Shown here one piece after another: positions 7,972-14,812 of a DNA stretch of 18,986 bases. Location: positions 1-18,986 of the forward strand of contig CAYSUY010000068.1 in assembly GCA_964434345.1 (NCBI GenBank). Reading direction: 5' to 3'. A program made the translations under genes and the position numbers. The DNA comes from CAIOSQ01 sp964434345 (GTDB lineage: Bacteria; Pseudomonadota; Alphaproteobacteria; CACIAM-22H2). Below the pieces are notes generated by a model, which saw only the letters and a list, made by a program, of their open reading frames with translations, did no database searches and was not told the origin of the DNA. Position 1 is the first letter of the stretch. Each line of letters starts with the position of its first letter.

Positions 7972-8709
7972 TCACGGATAGGCGCAGGCATCCGCCGTCG
8001 CGGTGGCGAAGCTGCGCCCCTCGCCGGCGGTGATCACGAAGCGGTATTCGAGATCCTTGATCACGACGGCGTGCTGCAGCGGCAGCACGCCGGTGGCCAT
8101 GGTTTCGCCGCCGCCGATCCGCGTGAAGGTGACCGTGACCGGCTTCGCGGTGTCGAACCAGCCCTCGGCCCGGCCCGAGGCATCGGTGCCGGGGGCGCCG
8201 AGCGCGCTGACCAGGATCTGACGCTCGGCGAAGGCGGCCGTGTCGCTGGGCGTGCGCTGCGGTCCGAGGCGGACCAGGAACCGCTTCGACACGGGCTTCT
8301 CGTCGCATCGGCGCGTGTTCTCCGCGACTGCGATGAGGCTCGCCAGCCGCTCCGGCTTGACGCCCGCGGCAAGCCGCGTGCGCACGGCGCGCAGCAGGTC
8401 GGAGATCGCGCCTGTCGGAACATCCGATTCGTAGCGCTTGCGCAGCTCTTCCGCCTGCGCCGTCGCGGTGGCGAGGTCGCGCGCCAGCTGGTCCTTTTCC
8501 CGGCGCGTCGTCGCGAGTTGGGCCGTCAGATCCTCGACCTGGTCGCTCAGGTTGCCCGACCGCGCCTCGGCGAGGTGGATGCCCGCGACATGGGCGAGAT
8601 AGGCCGTGATCGCGAGCACGCCGGCCATCACCGCCCATTTCGCGGCGATCAGCGCGATCCTGCCGCGGCGCCTGGACCGCAACCGTTCTTCATGAAACCC
8701 GTATCCCAT
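7972..8709 (-). CDS. Hypothetical membrane-anchored coiled-coil protein
   Basis: I do not recognise this 245-residue protein. The N-terminus is short and basic (RLRSRRRGR), followed by one membrane helix (about 20-44), then a heptad-like coiled coil (about 53-95, SDQVEDLTAQLATTRREKDQLARD and on), and a mixed C-terminal region of about 130 residues ending in FATATADACAYP. The basic N-terminus suggests the N-in orientation, with the coiled coil and C-terminal domain in the periplasm. The C-terminal part has alternating beta-type stretches (KPVTVTFTRIGGG, LEYRFVITAGEGRSF) and two cysteines (around 134 and 242) that might form a disulphide. The start is ATG 8709, with a strong AAAAGGGGG purine run 2-3 bp before it. 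It is divergent from the alpha/beta-hydrolase gene. Confidence 0.75.
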   Translation of the reverse strand: MGYGFHEERLRSRRRGRIALIAAKWAVMAGVLAITAYLAHVAGIHLAEARSGNLSDQVEDLTAQLATTRREKDQLARDLATATAQAEELRKRYESDVPTGAISDLLRAVRTRLAAGVKPERLASLIAVAENTRRCDEKPVSKRFLVRLGPQRTPSDTAAFAERQILVSALGAPGTDASGRAEGWFDTAKPVTVTFTRIGGGETMATGVLPLQHAVVIKDLEYRFVITAGEGRSFATATADACAYP

Positions 8710-8761
8710 GGCCCCCTTTTAGCCGATTTCCAGGGCAGGGGTTCAAGAGCGTGGATGAGTC

Positions 8762-8767
8762 TATACT
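8762..8767 (+). promoter_or_regulatory. Possible -10 box upstream of the alpha/beta-hydrolase-domain gene
   Basis: TATACT matches the sigma-70 -10 consensus in five of six bases and stands out in GC-rich DNA. It lies 40 bp before the chosen start codon, inside the divergent gap 8710-8807. No good -35 hexamer is seen at 16-18 bp upstream (TTCAAG lies only 14 bp away), so support is weak. Confidence 0.25.
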
Positions 8768-8807
8768 CCGCGGCGCGGCGACCGCCGCGATCGAGGGAGC
8801 GATGGGC

Positions 8808-10835
8808 ATGAGCAATCGGATCGAATTGGACGTCGCGGAGCGTTTCGTCTTCGCGGGTGGGCAGGAATTCGGCGCGGCCGGCGCCTACGAGCGGATCAAG
8901 GGACGCGCGCGCTTCGCCGTCGATCCCGGCGCGCCGGCCCAGGCCGGGATCGTCGACCTCGACAAGGCGCCGCGCGACGCGGACGGGCAGGTCCGGTTCG
9001 CGGCCGATTTCTCGCTCCTGATTCCCGCCGCCCCCGCGCGCGGCAACGGCCGGCTGTTCTTCGACTACGGCAACCGCGGCAATATCCGCTGCCTGCAGTT
9101 CTTCAATGACGCGCCGGGATCGAACGACCCGCGCAGCGCCGCCCATGCCGGGAACGGTTTCCTGATGCGGCGCGGCTATGCGATCGCCTGGATCGCGTGG
9201 CAGGGGGACGTGTTGCCGGGCGACGACCGGTTCGTCCTCGACGCCCCGGTCGCGATGGAAGGCGGGCGTCCCGTCACCGGCCAGGTCCGCGTCGAATACA
9301 TCGCCGACCGGCCGGGGATGACCGTGTTCCCGCTCAGCAGCCGCGCCTCGACGCGCAGCCATCCCACGGTGTCGCTCGACACGCGCCGCGCGCAGTTGAC
9401 GATGCGCCGCTATGCGGACGATGCGCGGATCGCGGTGCCGCCGGATCGCTGGATGTTCGCCCGCGTCGAGGGCGGCACGGGTCTCGACGATCAGGGCGGC
9501 GAGCGGGCGGTCATTCCGTCGCACACGCATATCCACATTCCCGCGGGATTCCGGCCCGGCTGGATCTACGAACTCGTCTACGAGGGGCATTCGCCGCTCG
9601 TCCTCGGCCTCGGCCATGTCGCGGTGCGGGATTTCGCGTCGTTCCTCAAATATGCCGATCGCGACGACGCGGGCCGGCAAAACCCGTTGCGTACCGGCGG
9701 TGGACGGGTCGAGAAGGCCTATGCCTGGGGGCGGTCGCAGACCGGCCGCTGCGTGCGCGACTTCGTCCATCGCGGCTTCAATGCCGATCCGTCGGGGCGT
9801 CGCGTCTTCGACGGCGTCCTGCCGCATGTTTCGGGCGCAGGGCTGATGTGGATGCAGCACCGCTTCGCCAATCTCGTGGTCGCGGCTGGCCAGGAGCACG
9901 AGGACCATTTCAATCCCGCGGACCGGTTCCCGTTTTCCTACGCGCCGTCGCGCGACCATTTCACCGGCAAGTCCGACGCCATCCTCAAGCGGCCTGCGAC
10001 CGATCCCCTGGTGCTCCATACCCAGACGTCGACCGAGTACTGGCAGCGTCGCGGTTCGCTGGTCCACACCGACACCCAGGGGCAGGATCTCGAACTGCCG
10101 CCGACCGTGCGCGCCTATCTCTGGTCGAGCTCGCAGCATTTCGCCGATCCGCGCCTCGGCAAGCCGTCGCGCGGCATCTGCCGCAACGAGATCAACGTCG
10201 TCTGGACCTCGATGCTCTTCCGCGCGATGCTCGACGCGATGGATGCATGGGCGAGCCACGGCACCGTGCCGCCGGACAGTCGCATCCCGCGCCGCGCCGA
10301 CGGCACGCTGGTGTCGTACGAGACCTGGCGCACGCAGTTTCCGGCCATCCCCGGCGTGCCGCTGCCGCGCGGCCCCAACGCGCTGCCGCGGCTCGATTTC
10401 GGTCCCGACGCCGAGCGTGGCGTCCTGAGCGAGCCACCGCAGGTGCTGCCGGGCGAGGGCTATGCCGTGCTTGTGCCGGCGGTCGACGCGGACGGCAACG
10501 ACATCGCCGGCGTCCGTGCGCCGATGGTTCAGGCGCCGCTCGCGACCTACACCGGCTGGAACCTTCGGGCGCGCGGTTTCGGCGACGGCGCGATGCATGA
10601 ATTCAGCGGCAGCACGCTGCCCTTTCCCGACGCGCCGGAGCACCGCGCCCAGACGCGCGATCCGCGCCGCGCGATCGCCGAGCGCTACGCCGACGCGGCC
10701 GCGTATGTCCGTGCGATCGAGGCGGCGGCGCGCGCGCTCGTGGCGGAGCGGCTGATGCTGGAGGAAGACGTGCCGCGCTGCGTGGCCGCCGCGGCCGACT
10801 GGCACGCGCCGCGCCACCAGGTCGACCTGCCGTGA
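8808..10835 (+). CDS. Alpha/beta-hydrolase-domain protein (Abhydrolase_10-like)
   Basis: A 675-residue protein that resembles the large alpha/beta-hydrolase-domain family found in soil proteobacteria and actinobacteria. The N-terminus AGGQEFGAAGAYERIKGRARFAVDP and the GNGRLFFDYGNRGN block are typical. A nucleophile-elbow-like motif GRSQTGR places a likely catalytic serine at Ser310. The following VLPHVSGAGLMWMQHRFA and HTQTSTEYWQRRGSL segments (about residues 340-420) are the most conserved-looking part of the family. A hydrolytic role on an ester or similar bond is inferred. No substrate is known to me. There is no clear signal peptide. The start ATG 8808 (MSNRIEL) is preferred over ATG 8802 because GAGGGAG lies 8 bp upstream of it. 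The 3' end faces the flavin reductase gene across a strong hairpin. Confidence 0.82.
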   Translation: MSNRIELDVAERFVFAGGQEFGAAGAYERIKGRARFAVDPGAPAQAGIVDLDKAPRDADGQVRFAADFSLLIPAAPARGNGRLFFDYGNRGNIRCLQFFNDAPGSNDPRSAAHAGNGFLMRRGYAIAWIAWQGDVLPGDDRFVLDAPVAMEGGRPVTGQVRVEYIADRPGMTVFPLSSRASTRSHPTVSLDTRRAQLTMRRYADDARIAVPPDRWMFARVEGGTGLDDQGGERAVIPSHTHIHIPAGFRPGWIYELVYEGHSPLVLGLGHVAVRDFASFLKYADRDDAGRQNPLRTGGGRVEKAYAWGRSQTGRCVRDFVHRGFNADPSGRRVFDGVLPHVSGAGLMWMQHRFANLVVAAGQEHEDHFNPADRFPFSYAPSRDHFTGKSDAILKRPATDPLVLHTQTSTEYWQRRGSLVHTDTQGQDLELPPTVRAYLWSSSQHFADPRLGKPSRGICRNEINVVWTSMLFRAMLDAMDAWASHGTVPPDSRIPRRADGTLVSYETWRTQFPAIPGVPLPRGPNALPRLDFGPDAERGVLSEPPQVLPGEGYAVLVPAVDADGNDIAGVRAPMVQAPLATYTGWNLRARGFGDGAMHEFSGSTLPFPDAPEHRAQTRDPRRAIAERYADAAAYVRAIEAAARALVAERLMLEEDVPRCVAAAADWHAPRHQVDLP

Positions 10836-10838
10836 GAG

Positions 10839-10873
10839 GCGGCCCGGCTGGCGCTCAGGGCCAGCCGGGCCGC
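10839..10873. terminator. Perfect 14-bp-stem hairpin between convergent genes (likely bidirectional terminator)
   Basis: The arms at 10839-10852 (GCGGCCCGGCTGGC) and 10860-10873 are exact reverse complements with a 7-nt loop. The hairpin starts 4 bp after the hydrolase stop and runs into the last codons of the convergent flavin reductase gene (stop codon 10855-10857, in the loop). Stem strength and placement fit a shared transcription terminator. There is no U-tract on either side, so termination may be inefficient, or the hairpin may protect 3' ends. Confidence 0.6.
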
Positions 10874-11475
10874 GACATCGCGAAGACCTCGCCGAGCCGC
10901 GTGTAGTCCTGATAGCCGAGCCGGCCGATCGGCTGCAGACGCGTGTAGTCGACCAGCCCGTCGACCAGCACCGACTCGTCGATATGGATCCCGACCACCT
11001 CGCCGATGACGAGGATATTGGGGGCGGCGGGATCGGCGCTCGGCAGCCGCACCGACTGGACGTGGCGGCATTCCAGATGGACCGGGCTTTCCTTCACCCG
11101 TGGCGCGCGGACCAGACGCGAGGGCGCCTTCGTCACGCCGGCGAGTTCGAATTCGTCGACTCCGTGCGGGGCCGGCGCGGCGCTGCGGTTCATCGCCTCG
11201 CGCAGATCCCAGGTCGCGAGATTGACGACGAACTCGCCCGTCGCCTCGACATTGGCGACCGTGTCCTTGAAGCCACCATCGGTGGCGTGGTTGCCGGTGG
11301 CGGAGAAGATCACCTGCGGCGGTGTGTAGGCCACCGCGTTGAAGAAGGAATAGGGCGCCAGATTGGCGTTCCCGGCCGCATCGACGGTGGAAATCCATCC
11401 GATCGGGCGCGGCACGACGATCGCGTTGAAGGGATTGTGCCGCAGCCCGTGCGGCGTTCCGGAGGCGAAGAACAT
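10855..11475 (-). CDS. Flavin reductase-like protein, FMN-binding split barrel
   Basis: A 206-residue protein of the flavin reductase-like family (DIM6/NTAB type). It shows VPRPIGWISTVDAAGNANLAPYSFF (about 21-45), the usual FMN-binding stretch, then PPQVIFSATG, GEFVVNLATWDLREAMN and a C-terminal GEVVGIHID. Members bind FMN and either reduce free flavin with NAD(P)H to feed a partner oxygenase or act as FMN-dependent oxidoreductases. It is the last gene of a four-gene minus-strand operon, 31 bp after the SnoaL-like gene. The start at MFFASG matches the family's usual beginning (MF...HGL..PF), but no clear Shine-Dalgarno site is seen and the frame is open upstream. The operon's dioxygenase needs 2-oxoglutarate rather than reduced flavin, so the flavin partner may be elsewhere. 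Confidence 0.88.
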   Translation of the reverse strand: MFFASGTPHGLRHNPFNAIVVPRPIGWISTVDAAGNANLAPYSFFNAVAYTPPQVIFSATGNHATDGGFKDTVANVEATGEFVVNLATWDLREAMNRSAAPAPHGVDEFELAGVTKAPSRLVRAPRVKESPVHLECRHVQSVRLPSADPAAPNILVIGEVVGIHIDESVLVDGLVDYTRLQPIGRLGYQDYTRLGEVFAMSRPGWP

Positions 11476-11506
11476 ACGGCGACGAGACCAGTTCCGGATC
11501 CGCGTT

Positions 11507-12004
11507 TCAAGCCCGCCGCGCGCCGCCCATGGGGTGCGGCAGGTAGCCGACGAAGCCGGAGATGCGCCAGGTGCCATCCTCTCGCCGGCAGAAATAGAGT
11601 GTCTGCCAGTTGAGCGTCTCCACGCCGCCATCGGCCTTGCGGATCGTGCCGTCGAATTTCTTGCGCGCCACCGCCCGGTCGCCGGCGATGTCGATGTCGC
11701 GCAGCGTGGTGGCGCGGAATATCGCGCCGCGCAGGGGCTCCGCGAAGACCGTCTCGCGCGTCGCGCGCGCCTGGCGCAGCCATTCGTCGCGATAGGCCTC
11801 GATGCTCGGAAAGGCGATCCGCCAGCTGTCGGGAATGTCGGAGCGGCAGGCATCCAGGCCAAGGAACCCGGTGGCGACGAAATCCCCCGCCACCATGCCC
11901 CACTCGGCCGCGACGAAGGCATCGATGTCGCGTTCGACGAGCATGGTCCAGATGGCGCGCCGGTCAGGATCGCCGGCGGGGAAGGGGTTGGCGGTCGGAT
12001 CCAT
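11507..12004 (-). CDS. NTF2/SnoaL-like family protein
   Basis: A 165-residue protein with the cone-shaped NTF2/SnoaL fold pattern. It has an N-terminal helix pair (DRRAIWTMLVERDIDAFVAAEWGMVAGDFV, about 14-43), a middle helix FPSIEAYRDEWLRQAR, and C-terminal strands ending in LNWQTLYFCRREDGTWRISGFVGYLP (131-156). Proteins of this fold act as small isomerases, hydrolases or binding proteins, often inside catabolic or biosynthetic operons. No specific reaction can be assigned. The start ATG 12004 has GGGAGAG 7 bp upstream and lies 4 bp after the SDR stop, so translation is probably coupled. Confidence 0.78.
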   Translation of the reverse strand: MDPTANPFPAGDPDRRAIWTMLVERDIDAFVAAEWGMVAGDFVATGFLGLDACRSDIPDSWRIAFPSIEAYRDEWLRQARATRETVFAEPLRGAIFRATTLRDIDIAGDRAVARKKFDGTIRKADGGVETLNWQTLYFCRREDGTWRISGFVGYLPHPMGGARRA

Positions 12005-12008
12005 CGCG

Positions 12009-12782
12009 TCACTCTCCCAGGACGGTGCGTACGAAATCGAGATTTCCCGCCGACAGACCGCAATCGACGGGCAGCGCCACGCCGGTGATGGCGGAGGCCA
12101 GCGGAGACGCCAGGAACAGGACCGCGGCCGCGACCTCGTGCGGTTCGACGAGCCGGCCCAGCGGATAGAAGCGCGCGGTCCGCGCGACCACCTCGGGATC
12201 CTTTTCCAGCCTGTGGTCCCAGGCCGGAGTGCGCACCGATCCCGGGCATACGGCGTTGGCACGGATGCCGGCGCGGCCATATTCGACCGCGACCGCGCGG
12301 CACCAGGCGAGCATCCCGGCCTTCGCCGCCGAATAGGCGGGGTTGCCGACATGCAGCAGCGCGTTGACCGAGGCGACGAACACGATCGCGCCGCCGCCTT
12401 GCGCGGCCATCGCGGGCAGCAAGCCCGCGGTCAGGCGCAGCGTGCCGGTCAGGTTGACCGCGATTTCGCGTGCCGCTTCGTCCGGGTCGCTGCGGCGCAG
12501 CGTCTCCTGGCGGGTATATCCGGCGTTGTTGACGATCACGTCGGGTACGGCGCCGGTGGCCGTCAGCGACGCGAGCGCGGCATCGATCTGATCGGGCGCC
12601 CCGAGATCGAAACCCAGCCGCCGCTCCGCGTCGAGCGCCTCGAGTGCAGGCCCCGGCCGGTCGCAGACGACAAGGCGCGCCCCCGCCGACCGGAAACCGT
12701 CGAGCAGCGCGCTTCCGATCCCACCGGCGGCCCCGGTGACCAGGACGCGCCGGCCTGCGAGCCCGAAGACCGGCGTGGTCAT
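12009..12782 (-). CDS. SDR-family oxidoreductase (short-chain dehydrogenase)
   Basis: A complete 257-residue classical short-chain dehydrogenase/reductase. The cofactor motif TGAAGGIG is at 16-23, NNAG at 85-88, and the catalytic tetrad is Asn110, Ser138, Tyr150 and Lys154 (AYSAAKAG). An aspartate at the end of strand 2 (VVCD, Asp41) favours NAD(H) over NADP(H). The likely reaction is oxidation or reduction of an alcohol/ketone pair in the pathway served by the operon. The start ATG overlaps the stop of the upstream dioxygenase by the ATGA arrangement, and the stop lies 4 bp before the next gene, so the three genes are almost certainly one transcript. Confidence 0.93.
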   Translation of the reverse strand: MTTPVFGLAGRRVLVTGAAGGIGSALLDGFRSAGARLVVCDRPGPALEALDAERRLGFDLGAPDQIDAALASLTATGAVPDVIVNNAGYTRQETLRRSDPDEAAREIAVNLTGTLRLTAGLLPAMAAQGGGAIVFVASVNALLHVGNPAYSAAKAGMLAWCRAVAVEYGRAGIRANAVCPGSVRTPAWDHRLEKDPEVVARTARFYPLGRLVEPHEVAAAVLFLASPLASAITGVALPVDCGLSAGNLDFVRTVLGE

Positions 12783-13663
12783 GCCGCCTGCTCCGCCGTG
12801 GGGCCATCGCCAGCGATCGTCGTGCGTCGCATGTCGCGCTTCTCGACCGTGTCTGCGAAGGGGCGGACGCGATGCATGGTCTGGCGGTTGTCCCAGATGA
12901 CGAGGTCATGGGCGCGCCAGACATGCGCATGCACGAAGCAGCGCTGGGTCGCGTGCTCGGTCAGTTCGCGGATGAAGTCGCGCGCCTCTGGGACCGGCCA
13001 GCCGACGATCCCGCCGATATGCGCCGACAGGAAGAGCGATTTGCGTCCGGTGACGGGATGGGTGCGCACGAGCCGCTGGCGCACCGGACGGCACATCTCG
13101 CGTTCGGCATCCGACAGGTCGGTGAAGCCGAGCTGGCCGCGGGAGAAGATCATCGAATGCTCGCAGACGAGGTCTTCGGCCTGCGCGCGAAGCGCAGGCT
13201 CGAGCGCGTCGTAGGCGGCGCGCATGTCGGCGAACTCGGTGTTGCCGCCGCGCGCCGGCACGATGCGGCCCGAGAGCAGCGAGTATTTCGCGGGGACCGC
13301 GCGGAACGAGCTGTCCGAATGCCAGAGCCGGTTGCCGAGGGCGAAGAGGCGGTGGCGGTCGTCGCGCGCCTTGATCGCGTTGTGCCGATCGAGGTTCGAC
13401 ACGTCCGCGAAGGCGATGCCGAGGCGCTTTTCCTCGGGTTTCTGGAGATCACCGGCCACCGACAGCTCGATCTCGCCGAAATTGCGGCTGAAGGCTACCT
13501 GCTGGTCGTCGTCGATCTCCTGCTCCGGAAACACGAGCACGGCGTGGCGGTCCATGCCGGCCTCGATCGCCGCGACCTCGGCCGGGCTCAGGGGCTGACG
13601 CAGGTGGATGCCGCGGACCTCGGCGCCGATGCTGGGATGAAGGGGTCTGATGGACAGGCTCAT
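12779..13663 (-). CDS. TfdA-like Fe(II)/2-oxoglutarate-dependent dioxygenase (TauD/TfdA family)
   Basis: A complete 294-residue dioxygenase, the first gene of the operon. The 2-His-1-carboxylate iron site is seen as His115 and Asp117 in LWHSDSSF and His264 in IWDNRQTMHR. The 2-oxoglutarate-binding arginine is in DMRRTTI (Arg279 or Arg280), and Thr142 in GGNTEFADMRAAYDAL matches a conserved ligand-side threonine. From recalled sequence it resembles 2,4-D dioxygenase TfdA closely along its length (NPLHP-type start, FSRNFGEIE, HSDSSF, EFADMRAAYDAL, EHATQR). TfdA-type enzymes hydroxylate the carbon next to an ether oxygen or similar position in aryloxyalkanoates, splitting the product. The true substrate here is unknown. 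The start ATG 13663 has GAGG 6 bp upstream. It is divergent from the PhyH gene. Confidence 0.92.
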   Translation of the reverse strand: MSLSIRPLHPSIGAEVRGIHLRQPLSPAEVAAIEAGMDRHAVLVFPEQEIDDDQQVAFSRNFGEIELSVAGDLQKPEEKRLGIAFADVSNLDRHNAIKARDDRHRLFALGNRLWHSDSSFRAVPAKYSLLSGRIVPARGGNTEFADMRAAYDALEPALRAQAEDLVCEHSMIFSRGQLGFTDLSDAEREMCRPVRQRLVRTHPVTGRKSLFLSAHIGGIVGWPVPEARDFIRELTEHATQRCFVHAHVWRAHDLVIWDNRQTMHRVRPFADTVEKRDMRRTTIAGDGPTAEQAA

Positions 13664-13790
13664 GCGGATCCTCGTCGTCCGTGCGAGGGCGATCTTCCGC
13701 GCATTCCACTTTCCTTGCCAGGGGGCTTATTGTGGCACGGTCGTGATGTGCGGACGGGGATGCGCCGGCCGTGCCGAGGGAGAGGAAGCC
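13664..13790. promoter_or_regulatory. Divergent promoter region between the dioxygenase operon and the PhyH gene
   Basis: This 127-bp gap must hold the promoters for the minus-strand dioxygenase operon and the plus-strand PhyH-cyclase pair, since both start here. A less GC-rich stretch (ATTCCACTTTCCTTGCC, then GGGGGCTTATTGTGGC, about 13701-13735) is the likeliest promoter area. No sigma-70 pair, operator palindrome or regulator gene could be defined. The ribosome site of the PhyH gene (GAGGGAGAGG, about 13776-13785) lies at its right end. Confidence 0.4.
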
Positions 13791-14798
13791 ATGGACGCGT
13801 TCGTCGATTCGTCGCCGCTGCTGGGCGACATGCCCGCCCTGCGCGCGCGAATGGAGCGGGACGGATATCTCTTCCTGCCCGGGCTGATGCCGCGGGCGCC
13901 CATCGATGCGCTCCAGGCGGAGATCGCGGCGATCGCGCGCGATGCCGGCTGGCTCAGGGCCGATGTGTCACCGGCGCTGGCGATCGCCGACCCCGCTGGT
14001 TTCTGTGTCGATCCGGAGCCGCGCTATCTCCAGGTGCTGCGGCGCATCAACCGTCTCGAGCGCTATCACGCGCTCAAGCATCACCCGGTCCTGCTGGGCT
14101 TCCTGGAGCGCCTTCTGGACGGCGAGGTGTTCCCGCATCCGCGTGTCCTGATGCGGAACATCTTCCCGGCGCGCGAGGCCTTCACGACCAAGGCGCACCA
14201 GGACTATCCCAATATCCAGGGTACGACCGAGGTCTATACCGCCTGGATCCCGCTGATCGACGTGCCGATGGAGGCGGGGCCGCTGCAGATCGCCGCCGGC
14301 TCGCATCGCGGCGGCGTATACGATTTCCATATCGGCGCGGGCGCCGGCGGGATCGAGATCCGCGATCCGCTGGAGGGCAGTTGGGTGTCCGGCGGCTTCG
14401 TCGTGGGCGACGTGCTGCTGTTCCATTCGATGACCGTGCACAAGGGCGTGCCCAACCGCAGCGACCGGCTGCGCATGTCGATGGACGTGCGGTTTCAGCG
14501 CGCCGATCAGCCGTTCAATCCGGACAACGCCAATCTCGACGGCCAGCCGCTCTCGTGGGACGACGTCCATGCCGGCTGGATGTCCGAGGAACTCAAGTTC
14601 TACTGGCGCCGCCTCGACCTGACGGAAGCGGGCTTCGACAGGCAGTGGTTCGACAAGCGCGACGCGCTCGCCTTCGAACTCGGCGAGGCCGGCGATCCGC
14701 GGGCGCGCTCGGTGCTGCAGCGCATCGTGGCGCGCGACGCGGACGCGACGAAGCGCGCGCGTGCCCAGGGGTTGCTCGACGCCCTGCCGTCGGAGTGA
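13791..14798 (+). CDS. Phytanoyl-CoA dioxygenase (PhyH) family protein
   Basis: A complete 335-residue member of the PhyH branch of Fe(II)/2-oxoglutarate oxygenases. The iron site is His136-x-Asp138 (AHQDYPNIQG) and distal His217 (FHSMTVHKGVPNRS), with a following arginine (Arg226 or Arg228) for 2-oxoglutarate. RDGYLFLPGL (about 23-32), AGPLQIAAGSHRGG (162-175) and VVGDVLLFHS are usual family landmarks. Bacterial members hydroxylate very diverse small molecules, so the substrate is open. The start ATG 13791 has GAGGGAGAGG 5 bp upstream. The plus-strand frame is open further upstream but runs through the gap and the opposite gene. Its stop is at most 14 bp from, and possibly overlaps, the start of the cyclase gene. 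Confidence 0.9.
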   Translation: MDAFVDSSPLLGDMPALRARMERDGYLFLPGLMPRAPIDALQAEIAAIARDAGWLRADVSPALAIADPAGFCVDPEPRYLQVLRRINRLERYHALKHHPVLLGFLERLLDGEVFPHPRVLMRNIFPAREAFTTKAHQDYPNIQGTTEVYTAWIPLIDVPMEAGPLQIAAGSHRGGVYDFHIGAGAGGIEIRDPLEGSWVSGGFVVGDVLLFHSMTVHKGVPNRSDRLRMSMDVRFQRADQPFNPDNANLDGQPLSWDDVHAGWMSEELKFYWRRLDLTEAGFDRQWFDKRDALAFELGEAGDPRARSVLQRIVARDADATKRARAQGLLDALPSE

Positions 14799-14812
14799 GA
14801 GCCTCCCCGGGC

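Noticed and set aside
12872..14812. Long plus-strand open frame in front of the cyclase (apparent 999-residue protein).
   Set aside because: It is antisense to the TfdA-like gene and then out of frame across the PhyH gene, with arginine- and glycine-rich random-looking sequence; only the part from 14813 is real.
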